The notes under the pieces: model-generated | What the model saw: only the letters and a program-made list of their open reading frames with translations | Databases searched by the model: none | Told to the model about the DNA's origin: nothing | In this document: piece by piece, positions 24,290-31,667 of the stretch | How the letters are laid out: the number at the start of each line of letters is the position of its first letter | Position numbering within the stretch: position 1 is the first letter of the stretch | Made by a program: the position numbers and the translations under genes | Source of the DNA: JBBSHE01 sp038253325 | GTDB taxonomy: Bacteria; Actinomycetota; Actinomycetes; Propionibacteriales; Nocardioidaceae | Direction of reading: 5' to 3' | Assembly (NCBI GenBank): GCA_038253325.1 | Contig: JBBSHE010000030.1 | Span: forward strand, 1-34,797 | Length of the DNA: 34,797 bases

Positions 24290-25206
24290 AACGGGTGGCC
24301 GCCGTCGACTGCGGCACCAACACGATCCGCCTGCTCATCGCCGACCTCGACCCGGGCACCGGCGACCAGGACGACGTCGAACGCCGGACGCATATCGTCC
24401 GGCTCGGGCAGGGCGTCGACCGCACCGGCGAGTTCGCAGCAGAGGCGCTGCGCCGTACGTTCGCGGTGTCCGACGAGTACGCCGCGCTCATCCGGTCTAC
24501 CGGCGTCGACTCGCTCCGCGTGATTGGGACGTCGGCGTCCCGCGACGCCCGCAACGGTGACGAGCTCCGCACCGGAATGGCGCGGCGTTTCGGGCGGGAG
24601 ATCGAGATCCTCTCCGGCGACGAGGAGGCCCGGCTTGCGTACGACGGAGCCGTGCGTGGCGTCGCTGGACATGACCGCGCGGAGCTGCCCCAACTCGTCG
24701 TGGACGTCGGCGGGGGATCCACGGAGTTCGTGCTCGGGAGGGACCGGGCGGTCGTCGGCCAGTCGCTCGACATCGGGTCGGTCCGGCTCACCGAGCGCCA
24801 TCTCGCCACCGATCCGCCGACCGACGACGAGGTTGCGTCCTGCGTGGAGACAATCGACTCCGCCATCGGCTCGCTGCGTGTGCCGCTCGAGGCGGCCGCT
24901 TCGGTCGTCGGCGTGGCCGGCACGGTCACGACGATCGCCGCGATGGTCGCAGGTCTCGACACGTACGACAGCCGGGTGACGCACGGCGCCTGGATGGAGC
25001 GCGACGAGCTGTCGAGCGCCATCGACCGGCTGGTGGCGATGACGATTGCCGAACGCCGCGGCCTCGGGTTCATGGCCCCGGGCAGGGCCGACGTGATCGG
25101 AGCAGGCGCGTTGATCGTGGCCCGAGTGATGGCGCACGTCGACGTTCCCGGCATGCTCGCGAGCGAGTCCGACATCCTCGACGGGATCGCTTGGTCCCAG
25201 ACATGA
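24286..25206 (+). CDS. Exopolyphosphatase / GppA-family phosphatase
   Basis: 306 residues from GTG 24286, which overlaps the DUF501 stop. It carries the ASKHA ATPase fold. The first phosphate loop is AAVDCGTNTIRLLIAD, followed by RLGQGVDRTGEF and GTSASRDARNG with the catalytic Glu region SGDEEARLAYDGA. The second loop is VVDVGGGSTEFVLG, then SLDIGSVRLTE and the GVAGTVTTIAAM adenosine motif. Members hydrolyse polyphosphate or pppGpp; at about 300 residues it is the short two-domain form without the C-terminal HD part found in E. coli Ppx. Which substrate it prefers cannot be told. It overlaps the UDG start by four bases. Confidence 0.92.
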   Translation: MKRVAAVDCGTNTIRLLIADLDPGTGDQDDVERRTHIVRLGQGVDRTGEFAAEALRRTFAVSDEYAALIRSTGVDSLRVIGTSASRDARNGDELRTGMARRFGREIEILSGDEEARLAYDGAVRGVAGHDRAELPQLVVDVGGGSTEFVLGRDRAVVGQSLDIGSVRLTERHLATDPPTDDEVASCVETIDSAIGSLRVPLEAAASVVGVAGTVTTIAAMVAGLDTYDSRVTHGAWMERDELSSAIDRLVAMTIAERRGLGFMAPGRADVIGAGALIVARVMAHVDVPGMLASESDILDGIAWSQT

Positions 25207-26042
25207 CCGAGGAGTGGCCCCATCCCGTCACCGCAGACCGGTTTCCCAGTCCTGTCCCACCGGGGACCGGGTGGCCCGAGGACCTCGCGCGACCCAGTAC
25301 GCCCACTGCCCGGTCGGCTGACGACGTCTGTCAGCGTGCCGACGAGAGCCGAAACCTGTCCGAGCTGTCCGCGCAGGTTTCGGTGTGTCGGGCGTGTGGT
25401 CGCCTGGTCGCCTGGCGGGAGCGCGTCGCTCACGACAAGCGCCGGTCATTCGCTGCCGAACCGTACTGGGGGCGTCCGGTGCCGGGCTGGGGCAGCGACA
25501 CACCCGCCGTGGTGATCGTCGGACTGGCACCCGCGGCACACGGTGGCAACCGGACCGGTCGGATCTTCACCGGCGATCGGTCGGGGGACTGGTTGTTCGC
25601 GGCCCTGCACCGGGCCGGTCTCGCAACCCTCGGCACGAGCGTTCACGCCGCGGACGGTCAGCGGCTGATCCGAACCCGGATGGTCGCTGCCGTCCGGTGT
25701 GCACCACCCGACAACAGGGCGACACCGGACGAGCGTCGGACGTGCGCGCCGTGGTTGAGCGCCGAGCTCGCCTTGGTCGCCTCCACGATGCGGTCCGTGG
25801 TGTGCCTCGGCTCGTTCGCCTGGGATGCCACCTTGCGCACGGTCGGCGGGCTCGGCTATCTGGTCCCGCGGCCTCGCCCGCGCTTCGGTCACGCAACTCG
25901 TGTCGACCTGAGCGATCAGGCGTACGAACGGTCGCTCGCCGTCTTCGGCAGCTACCACCCGAGCCAGCAGAACACGTTCACCGGCAAGCTCACCGAGGAG
26001 ATGTTGGACGCCGTGATCGTTGCCGCGCGGGACGCGGCCTGA
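25203..26042 (+). CDS. Type-5 uracil-DNA glycosylase (UdgB-like)
   Basis: 279 residues from ATG 25203, coupled to ppx by an ATGA overlap. It excises uracil, and in some members hypoxanthine or xanthine, from DNA. The signature GLAPAAHGGNRTGRIFTGDRS-GDWLF (split here) is the family-5 motif A, with Ala where family 1 has the catalytic Asp. The second motif is SYHPSQQNTFTGKL. Four cysteines expected to bind a 4Fe-4S cluster are at CRACGRLVAW and in RCAPPDNRATPDERRTCAPW. The N-terminal 55 residues are Pro-rich and variable. It ends the long coupled run that begins at eno; 83 bases then separate it from ndh. Confidence 0.92.
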   Translation: MTEEWPHPVTADRFPSPVPPGTGWPEDLARPSTPTARSADDVCQRADESRNLSELSAQVSVCRACGRLVAWRERVAHDKRRSFAAEPYWGRPVPGWGSDTPAVVIVGLAPAAHGGNRTGRIFTGDRSGDWLFAALHRAGLATLGTSVHAADGQRLIRTRMVAAVRCAPPDNRATPDERRTCAPWLSAELALVASTMRSVVCLGSFAWDATLRTVGGLGYLVPRPRPRFGHATRVDLSDQAYERSLAVFGSYHPSQQNTFTGKLTEEMLDAVIVAARDAA

Positions 26043-26080
26043 CCACTTGCGGGCAAACCCGCCTACCGTTCGTCTGTATT

Positions 26081-26096
26081 TGTGAACGCTTTCACG
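26081..26096. promoter_or_regulatory. Rex-type operator upstream of ndh, overlapping a promoter
   Basis: TGTGAACGCTTTCACG matches the actinobacterial Rex consensus TGTGAAC-N3-TTCACA at all but the last position (15 of 16, allowing the free centre). A promoter candidate overlaps it: TTTGTG (26079-26084), a 17-base spacer and TAGCCT (26102-26107). Rex is the NADH-sensing repressor; ndh, which oxidises NADH, is a natural target. No rex gene is in the window. Confidence 0.65.
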
Positions 26097-26125
26097 AGGA
26101 GTAGCCTGGCGAGGGGAGGTGTCAG

Positions 26126-27430
26126 ATGACCGAACGCATCGTCGTCCTCGGTGGCGGGTACGTGGGGATGTACACCGCTCACCGACTCCAGAAGAAGTTG
26201 CGCCGCGACGAGGCGTCGATCACGGTGATCGACCCGCGTTCGTCCATGACGTACCAGCCGTTCCTTCCCGAGGCGGCTGCGGGTTCGCTCGAGCCGCGGC
26301 ATGTGGTGGTGTCGTTGCGCCGGCTCCTCGACCGGTGTGAGGTCGTGACCGGCCGGGTCGAGGCCATCGACACGTCGCGCAGGCTCGTCCGGGTCAAGCC
26401 GCCGGAGGGCGACGCGTACGACCACGCCTACGACCAGCTCGTGGTCGCTCTCGGCTCGGTGGCTCGGACGTTGCCGATTCCCGGTCTCGCCGACAACGCG
26501 ATGGGGTTCAAGCAGATCGAGGAAGCGATCGCCTTGCGTAACCAGGTCCTCGAACGCCTCGATGTCGCGGCGTCGGTAGCCACGGTCGAGGAGCGCCGCG
26601 CCGCGCTGACGTTCGTCTTCGTCGGAGGCGGGTACGCGGGCGTCGAGGCGTTGGCGGAGTGCGAGGACCTGGCGCGATACGTGACCCGCTACTACGACGA
26701 CATCGAGCCCGACGACCTGGTTTTCGTGCTCGTCGAGATGGCCGATCGGATCCTGCCCGAGGTCGGCGAGGCAATGGGCCGCTACACCGTCGACCGCCTC
26801 GTCGAGCGCGGTATCGACGTACGCCTGGAGACCAAGCTCGTGTCGTGTGTCAATCGGCACGTCGTGCTGAGCGACGGCGACGGGTTCGACGCCGACACGA
26901 TCGTCTGGACCGCTGGTGTGAAGGCCAACCCGGTGCTGGCGGACTCCGACCTGCCCCTCGATGCGAAGGGCCGGGTCAAGACCCATCCGTCGCTGCAGGT
27001 GGAAGGGCTCGAGGGCGTGGTCTGGGCGGCGGGCGACTGCGCCGCCGTACCCGACCTCACGAAGCCCGGCCAGTTCACGGGGCCGAGCGCCCAGCACGCC
27101 GTCCGCCAGGCGAAGGTGCTCGCCGACAACATCCGCGCCAACCTGCACGGCGATCCGATCGAGGACTATGCCCACAAGTACGCCGGTTCCGTCGCGAGCC
27201 TTGGCCTGCACAAGGGCGTGGCACAGGTCTACGGCATCAGGCTGAAGGGGCGGCTCGCATGGTTCATGCACCGGACCTACCACATGAGCCGAATGCCGAC
27301 GTTCAACAAGAAGGTCCGCGTGGTGCTGGACTGGACGCTCGCGCTCTTCTTCCGCCGGGAGATCGAGTCGCTCGGCGCGCTTCAGCGTCCGCGCGACGAC
27401 TTCAGCCGTGCCAACGACGACGCCGCCTGA
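26126..27430 (+). CDS. ndh: Type II NADH dehydrogenase (NDH-2)
   Basis: 434 residues from ATG 26126, after a strong AGGGGAGGT. This single-subunit FAD enzyme transfers electrons from NADH to menaquinone without proton pumping. Two Rossmann motifs are visible: VVLGGGYVGMYTAHRL at the N terminus for FAD and FVFVGGGYAGVEALAE near residue 160 for NADH. The FAD-contacting WAAGDCAAVPD lies near residue 298 and the quinone-site region PSAQHAVRQAKVLADNI follows. The C-terminal membrane-binding amphipathic part (LKGRLAWFMHRTYHMSRMPTFNKK) and a hydrophobic VLDWTLALFF are present. Length fits the family. Regulation by Rex is suggested by the operator. Confidence 0.93.
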   Translation: MTERIVVLGGGYVGMYTAHRLQKKLRRDEASITVIDPRSSMTYQPFLPEAAAGSLEPRHVVVSLRRLLDRCEVVTGRVEAIDTSRRLVRVKPPEGDAYDHAYDQLVVALGSVARTLPIPGLADNAMGFKQIEEAIALRNQVLERLDVAASVATVEERRAALTFVFVGGGYAGVEALAECEDLARYVTRYYDDIEPDDLVFVLVEMADRILPEVGEAMGRYTVDRLVERGIDVRLETKLVSCVNRHVVLSDGDGFDADTIVWTAGVKANPVLADSDLPLDAKGRVKTHPSLQVEGLEGVVWAAGDCAAVPDLTKPGQFTGPSAQHAVRQAKVLADNIRANLHGDPIEDYAHKYAGSVASLGLHKGVAQVYGIRLKGRLAWFMHRTYHMSRMPTFNKKVRVVLDWTLALFFRREIESLGALQRPRDDFSRANDDAA

Positions 27431-27475
27431 CTCCCCGAAGCCGCGACGGCGTCGTAGGATCACCGCGTCGGGGCG

Positions 27476-27549
27476 GCCCCCGTATCCCAACTGGCAGAGG
27501 ACGCACCCTTAAAAGGCGCTCAGTGTGGGTTCGAGTCCCACCGGGGGCA
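27476..27549 (+). tRNA. tRNA-Leu (anticodon TAA), compact class-I shape
   Basis: 74-base cloverleaf. Acceptor GCCCCCG (27476-27482) pairs with CGGGGGC (27542-27548), with discriminator A 27549. D stem TCC/GGA encloses a GG-containing loop. Anticodon stem GCACC/GGCGC (one A-C mismatch) encloses loop CTTAAAA, variable loop is TCAGT, and T arm is GTGGG-TTCGAGT-CCCAC. The anticodon reads Leu UUA/UUG codons, but leucine tRNAs normally have a long variable arm, which is absent. A TAGGAT at 27455-27460 may be its -10. It lies just before the metal-resistance block. It could be a divergent isoacceptor, a mobile-element tRNA or a decaying gene. Confidence 0.7.
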
Positions 27550-27615
27550 CAACCGGACGGCTTTCAAGTCTGCGCTCTCAGCTGAGGCTGCTTACGCCAG
27601 ACAGCTCGACGACGG

Positions 27616-28635
27616 TCAGTGGGCTCCGGCTGGGCTGGCGTGAACCGTCGCCGCAGTGAGCCGTGGCACCCGTGCCAGCAGATGCGCCTCCGCCTGGTGC
27701 GCCACCTGGTGAGCCTCGGTCAGGCTGAGCGTGGGGGTAACCAAGAGATCCACTTCGGCGCGGAGCGTGTGACCGATCCAGCGGATGCGAAGCTCCGCCA
27801 CGTCGACGACGCCATCGACGTCGACCATGGCCGCCTGGGCTTGTGCGACGAGAGCGGGCTCGACCGCGTCCATGAGTCTGCCGGCGATCTCGCGCACGGC
27901 TGAGCGAAGAACGCCGAGGATCGCGATCGCTATGACCAGGCCGACCACGGCGTCGGCGGACTGCCAGCCGAGTGCAACTCCACCCGCTCCCACCACTACT
28001 GCAAGGCTTGTGAACCCGTCGGTCCGAGCGTGCAGCCCATCGGCGACTAGCGCGGCGGATCCGATACGGCGGCCGACGCGGATCCTGTATGCGGCGACCG
28101 CTTCATTCCCGGCGAAGCCGACGAAGCCTGCCACCGCGACCACCCATAGATGTGACAGGGGCCGCGGGTTGAGCAGCCTGTCGATCGACTCGTACCCTGC
28201 GAGTGCGGCCGACAGGGCGATCATCGCGACCACGAACAGTCCTGCGATGTCCTCGGCCCGTCCATATCCGTAGGTGTAGCGGTTCGTGGGCGGGCGAGCA
28301 CCGAGCCGGAACGCCACGAGCAGAGGCACCGCCGTCAGCGCATCACCCAGGTTGTGCAGCGTGTCACCGAGGAGTGCCACCGATCCGGACAAGGCAACCA
28401 CGACCGCCTGCGCGGCAAATGAAACGCCCAGGACCAGAAGACTTATGACCAGCGCACGCCGGCCCTCACGGGTCGCTTCCAGTTCGGCGTCGACGCGGTC
28501 CGCTGCCGTGTGCGAGTGGCCCCCGAATAATTCCGAGACGAGGTGACCGACCCGCGCCCGCCATGTCCGCGACGCGTGGTTGTGGCCGGCACGGTCGTGT
28601 CCATGGCCGTGACGTGCTTGAGTCTCGTGAGTCAT
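27616..28635 (-). CDS. Cation diffusion facilitator (CDF) metal exporter
   Basis: 339 residues from ATG 28635, with AGAAGGGC upstream. The His-rich N terminus (His 3, 9, 11, 13, 18, 20, 40, 42) precedes six membrane segments between residues about 62 and 250. Zn/Co/Fe-type metal-site motifs are LLGDTLHNLGDAL (Asp91, His94, Asp98) in helix 2 and LVADGLHARTDGFTS (His202, Asp206) in helix 5. The cytoplasmic C-terminal domain with VDVDGVVDVAELRIRWIGHTLRAEVDL fits the family. It exports divalent metal ions by proton antiport. It is the last gene of the minus-strand chromate block, separated from the membrane-protein remnant by 133 bases with no gene, where a separate metal-responsive promoter could lie. 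Confidence 0.92.
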   Translation of the reverse strand: MTHETQARHGHGHDRAGHNHASRTWRARVGHLVSELFGGHSHTAADRVDAELEATREGRRALVISLLVLGVSFAAQAVVVALSGSVALLGDTLHNLGDALTAVPLLVAFRLGARPPTNRYTYGYGRAEDIAGLFVVAMIALSAALAGYESIDRLLNPRPLSHLWVVAVAGFVGFAGNEAVAAYRIRVGRRIGSAALVADGLHARTDGFTSLAVVVGAGGVALGWQSADAVVGLVIAIAILGVLRSAVREIAGRLMDAVEPALVAQAQAAMVDVDGVVDVAELRIRWIGHTLRAEVDLLVTPTLSLTEAHQVAHQAEAHLLARVPRLTAATVHASPAGAH

Positions 28636-28768
28636 TGATGCCCTTCTAGGCGGTGTGCCTTACTCAGTATTGGGCACCTAACGCCAGACCCAAGGCAAAG
28701 CGTCACTTGCTCATAAGCCTCAACTGCAAGCGGATTGCGATAGACGGTCTGAGCATGCAGGTGGCCGA

Positions 28769-29154
28769 TCAGTACAGATAAACGTCGACGGCGAAGGCCA
28801 TGACAGCCGCCACAAGCGACGTGAGGGCGAGGCGGCGTCCCGAATGGCGTGTCAACGGTCCGACACCAAGGAGCACGGTGGCGACCGCAAGCGTGGAGGC
28901 GCCGAGCCTGTGTCCTGCCAGCTGGCCGGCAAGAGGTTGACCGGTGCGTCGACGAAGAACTCATTGCCGTGTACGTGGTGGAGGATCGCGTTCCAGGTGA
29001 GCGGGCCGGTGAACGCGGAGACTGCTGCGACACCGGCGACCGTCAACCACGAGCGCGGACGGCGATCGCGCATCCGGTCGATCGCAGCCACCGCCACAGC
29101 GGTGAGCACCGCGGACATCGTCGCCCCGTAGATGATCGTCGGCCAGGTCACCAT
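28769..29154 (-). pseudogene. Small membrane protein, interrupted by a one-base frameshift
   Basis: The first frame starts at ATG 29154, after GGAGAG, with membrane helices in TWPTIIYGATMSAVLTAVAVAAI and SWLTVAGVAAVSAFTGPLTW, then FFVDAPVNLLPASWQDTG. The frame then loses membrane character. Continuing in the neighbouring frame from about 28900 gives ASTLAVATVLLGVGPLTRHS and SLVAAVMAFAVDVYLY, two more helices ending at TGA 28769-28771. One missing base near 28900-28907 joins them into a four-helix protein of about 128 residues. I do not recognise its family. It lies 14 bases after chrA and so was part of the same transcript. Either it has decayed or the base is a sequencing error. Confidence 0.7.
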
Positions 29155-29168
29155 CCGCACTCTCTCCG

Positions 29169-30536
29169 CTATAGGGCGGCGCCCAGGCCGTGCAGCGCTA
29201 TACCGACGACCGCGCAGACGCCGAGTGTCTGTAGCACGTTCCAACCGCGGGCGAAGATCAGCCAGCAGGCGAGCGCCATCACGACGACGGCAGAGAGTTG
29301 GAGGCTGTCCACCTCTGGGACTGTGAGCTGAAGGGGACCGCGGTCAACGGCCCTGGTGCCCGAAAACAGGGTGTGCACCGCGAAGTACACCGCGAGGTTG
29401 GCGATGACGCCGACGACTGCGGCGGTTATCCCGGTGAGGGCCGAGGTAAGCGAGCGGTTGTGTCGCAGTCGCTCGACGTAGGGCGCGCCGAAAAGAACGA
29501 AGAGGAAACACGGAACGAACGTCACCCAGGTCACCAGCAGCGATGCAAGGATCGCGGCGACCCAGGGATCGAGTGAGCCGGGATTGCGGTATGCGCCGAC
29601 GAACGCGACGAACTGAACCACCATGATCAGCGGACCCGGTGTCGTCTCCGCGAGGGCCAGGCCTCGGACCATCTCTCCGGGAGCCAGCCAACCGTAGACC
29701 GACACGGCCTGCTGCGCCACGTATGCCAGCACCGCGTACGCCCCTCCGAACGTGACAACCGCCGCACCGGAGAAGAACAACCCCTGATCGACGAAGACGC
29801 TGTCGCGACCGAAGACCACCGCGACTGCGACGACCGGGAGAGCCCACAGCGTCGCGCCTGTGCCGACAATCAGACCGCCCCGGCGAAGTGACGGCCTTTC
29901 AGTGTGGAGGTGGTCGTCGCTGATCAGCGGAGCTGGACCGTCCTCCGCTTTGGTCGGTTTCGGCTCCGCCAGACTTGGCCAAACACGCGCGAGCAGCCAT
30001 CCGATGATGCCCGCGGTGAAAACCACCGCCGGAAAGGGGACCGCAAAGAAGCTCAAGGCGACGAATGCTCCCACGGCCAGGACCACAAGACTCGGATGAA
30101 TGAGGGCCCGGCTGCTTACCCGCCGCACGGCCTGCACGACCACGGCGATGACGGCTGGTGCAAGGCCGAGGAAGAGCCCGTCCAGAAGGCTCGTGTCGCC
30201 GAAGCCGACATACATCGCCGACAATCCGAGCAGCGCGAGCATGCCGGGCAGGACGAACAGGACGCCGGCGACAATGCCGCCGCGGATGCCGTTGAGCAGC
30301 CAACCGGTGTAGATCGCAAGCTGTTGGGCTTCAGGCCCTGGTAGGAGCATGCAGTAGTTCAGGGCGTGGAGGAATCGCCGCTGGCCAAGCCAGCGCCTCT
30401 CGTCAACGAGCGTTCGCTGCATGACGGCGATCTGGCCCGCTGGGCCGCCGAAGGTCTGTAGAGAGATCGCGAACCAGGTCCGCGTGGCCTCGCGCAGGGT
30501 GATGACATCTCGGCTATCGGTTTCGCCGCTCGTCAC
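29169..30536 (-). CDS. chrA: Chromate transporter ChrA (long form, two CHR domains)
   Basis: 455 residues from GTG 30536, just downstream of the ChrB-like gene. CHR-family transporters expel chromate, probably by proton or other ion symport. Two related halves of about six membrane helices each are visible. The first begins with FAISLQTFGGPAGQIAVMQ and has LLPGPEAQQLAIYTGW. The second has VVTFGGAYAVLAYV and AETTPGPLIMVVQFVAFVGAY, the usual paired motifs GGP..Q and PGP. The cytoplasmic loop between halves is about 30 residues and acidic. The original ORF extends upstream to 30659 in the same frame over the ChrB end, but that region has no family character. The true start could also be the TTG a few codons earlier. 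Confidence 0.9.
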   Translation of the reverse strand: MTSGETDSRDVITLREATRTWFAISLQTFGGPAGQIAVMQRTLVDERRWLGQRRFLHALNYCMLLPGPEAQQLAIYTGWLLNGIRGGIVAGVLFVLPGMLALLGLSAMYVGFGDTSLLDGLFLGLAPAVIAVVVQAVRRVSSRALIHPSLVVLAVGAFVALSFFAVPFPAVVFTAGIIGWLLARVWPSLAEPKPTKAEDGPAPLISDDHLHTERPSLRRGGLIVGTGATLWALPVVAVAVVFGRDSVFVDQGLFFSGAAVVTFGGAYAVLAYVAQQAVSVYGWLAPGEMVRGLALAETTPGPLIMVVQFVAFVGAYRNPGSLDPWVAAILASLLVTWVTFVPCFLFVLFGAPYVERLRHNRSLTSALTGITAAVVGVIANLAVYFAVHTLFSGTRAVDRGPLQLTVPEVDSLQLSAVVVMALACWLIFARGWNVLQTLGVCAVVGIALHGLGAAL

Positions 30537-30576
30537 GGATCGCTGGCCGCCCCTCTGGCCCTGCGCCAAGTCTGTG

Positions 30577-31011
30577 TCATGCCGGCGGGTCCTTGCCGAC
30601 GAGCAGGCTGCGCTGAAAGTAGTCGTAGAGCCCATCAAACAGCGGCCCGGTGAGCTCAAGAACCCTGTCGTCGGCCTGTGTCATCGAGAGGCCTCGAAGC
30701 ACCACGTCGAGGCCGGCGGCCTCCGGCGCGTCGTACCGGCCGTCTTCAAGGTCTGCCTCGTGAACGATGGCGGCGATCCTCCACAAGGTCGGGTCCAGGA
30801 GGTCGAGTCGGCGCAGCAGCGTCTCGAACGTGCAGTCGGTGCCGTGGTGGCCGTACTCGACTCCGCGCATGTCGAACGGCGTTGCATCATCGGGCACGTC
30901 TTCCGGGCCGGCGACGAACATGAAGTCGGCGTTGGGGTCGATGAAGCGTCGAATCAACCAGGCAGAGGAGGCCCGGTCGATGTGGACCCCGGCTCTCGTC
31001 GCCCAGATCAC
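30577..31011 (-). CDS. ChrB C-terminal-type chromate resistance protein
   Basis: 144 residues from a GTG overlapping the upstream stop by four bases. It corresponds to the C-terminal domain of ChrB: VHIDRASSAWLIRRFIDPNADFMFV is the family's opening motif, followed by DMRGVEYGHHGTDCTFETLL with a HH and Cys that could bind metal or chromate, and HEADLEDGRY. In many bacteria this domain is fused to the N-terminal ChrB part. Here the two are separate, coupled genes. The protein probably acts as a chromate sensor or reductase-like partner; the exact activity is unknown to me. It lies immediately before chrA. Confidence 0.85.
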   Translation of the reverse strand: MIWATRAGVHIDRASSAWLIRRFIDPNADFMFVAGPEDVPDDATPFDMRGVEYGHHGTDCTFETLLRRLDLLDPTLWRIAAIVHEADLEDGRYDAPEAAGLDVVLRGLSMTQADDRVLELTGPLFDGLYDYFQRSLLVGKDPPA

Positions 31012-31553
31012 GATGGCCGCCGAGCGGGCGACTCGACGGCGGTTGCTGCATCGTGCGCGGTGTCAGCGAGCACGTTGAGCGCCGCCACCGCCTGATCTCT
31101 CTCTGCGGGCAGGAAATAGTCGCGACGTCGTACCTTGCGCATCGCTCGGCGCAATCGCTCTAGGGCGCGATCCAATTGTCCGGTCGGGCCGTTCATAGCG
31201 ACCGTGGCTGCCGCGGTGATGTCGCGGTACTCGTCGGCGCGAGCGGACGACATCGATTGAGCCATGGTCCGCTCGTCATTACTCGACATTGCCTCGGCCC
31301 GGAACAGAAGGGCAGTCCCACCCGCCTCGATGACCTGATCGGCGACCCACTCGAGGTGCTCGCGAGTTCGCGAGTCCTCGGGCAGCGCGACCAGCCCGTC
31401 GCCGAGCTGCGCCACCCCCAACGCGCGCAGCCTTCGCCAGATCGCGATCCGCGGCGACGAAGGCGTCCGCGGTACGCGGTACACCAGCATCACCCAGCGA
31501 AGTCTCGGCGGAGCGGACCAGGATGTAACCACGGTTACAGCCTCGGGCCACAC
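31008..31553 (-). CDS. ChrB N-terminal-type protein, chromate-responsive
   Basis: 181 residues if GTG 31553 is the start. A later GTG at 31493 (161 residues) starts almost at the family consensus MLVYRVPRTPSSPRIAIWRRLRALG and would place the 31524-31539 palindrome wholly upstream. The middle has GDGLVALPEDSRTREHLEWVADQVIEAGG, typical of the ChrB N-terminal domain. The rest is helical and highly basic (RALERLRRAMRKVRRRDYF), which fits nucleic-acid contact. ChrB is described as a chromate-responsive regulator or sensor for chrA. The gene is coupled to the ChrB C-terminal half by GTGA and opens the block. Confidence 0.8.
   Translation of the reverse strand: MWPEAVTVVTSWSAPPRLRWVMLVYRVPRTPSSPRIAIWRRLRALGVAQLGDGLVALPEDSRTREHLEWVADQVIEAGGTALLFRAEAMSSNDERTMAQSMSSARADEYRDITAAATVAMNGPTGQLDRALERLRRAMRKVRRRDYFLPAERDQAVAALNVLADTAHDAATAVESPARRPS
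31524..31539. promoter_or_regulatory. Perfect 16-bp palindrome at the start of the chromate operon
   Basis: TGTAACC (31524-31530) and GGTTACA (31533-31539) are perfect inverted repeats separated by two bases. The site lies at the very start of the longest ChrB reading frame, 30-45 bases before the alternative start at 31493. A TTGACA-like element lies upstream on the minus strand near 31563-31568, but a good -10 at 17 bases is missing. It is a strong operator candidate; ChrB itself or an unlinked repressor could bind it. Confidence 0.6.
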
Positions 31554-31653
31554 TCTCCGGATGTGTCAAGTCAAGGCGACGCTGCGCACTAAGACTTGCC
31601 ACGAGTGCGGACGGGACATCACCTGAGCACTGGCCGCGCCTCGATCCCCGCCA

Positions 31654-31659
31654 GTAGGA
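31654..31659 (+). promoter_or_regulatory. -10 element of the toxin-antitoxin operon, leaderless start
   Basis: TAGGAT ends eight bases before the antitoxin ATG at 31668, so transcription would begin at or within a base or two of the start codon. No Shine-Dalgarno sequence precedes the ATG. This fits leaderless translation, common in actinobacteria. No clear -35 could be assigned. Confidence 0.5.
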
Positions 31660-31667
31660 TCCCCGGT

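Noticed and set aside
26063..27490. Minus-strand open frame of 475 codons opposite ndh
   Set aside because: Shadow of ndh and covers the Rex-like site and the tRNA start region; no domain.
31561..31626. Tiny plus-strand frame of 21 codons with a Cys-His-x-x-Cys pair
   Set aside because: It starts with MCQVK and contains CHEC, reminiscent of short Cys-containing actinobacterial proteins, but it is too short, lacks a ribosome site and overlaps the presumed promoter of the chromate operon.
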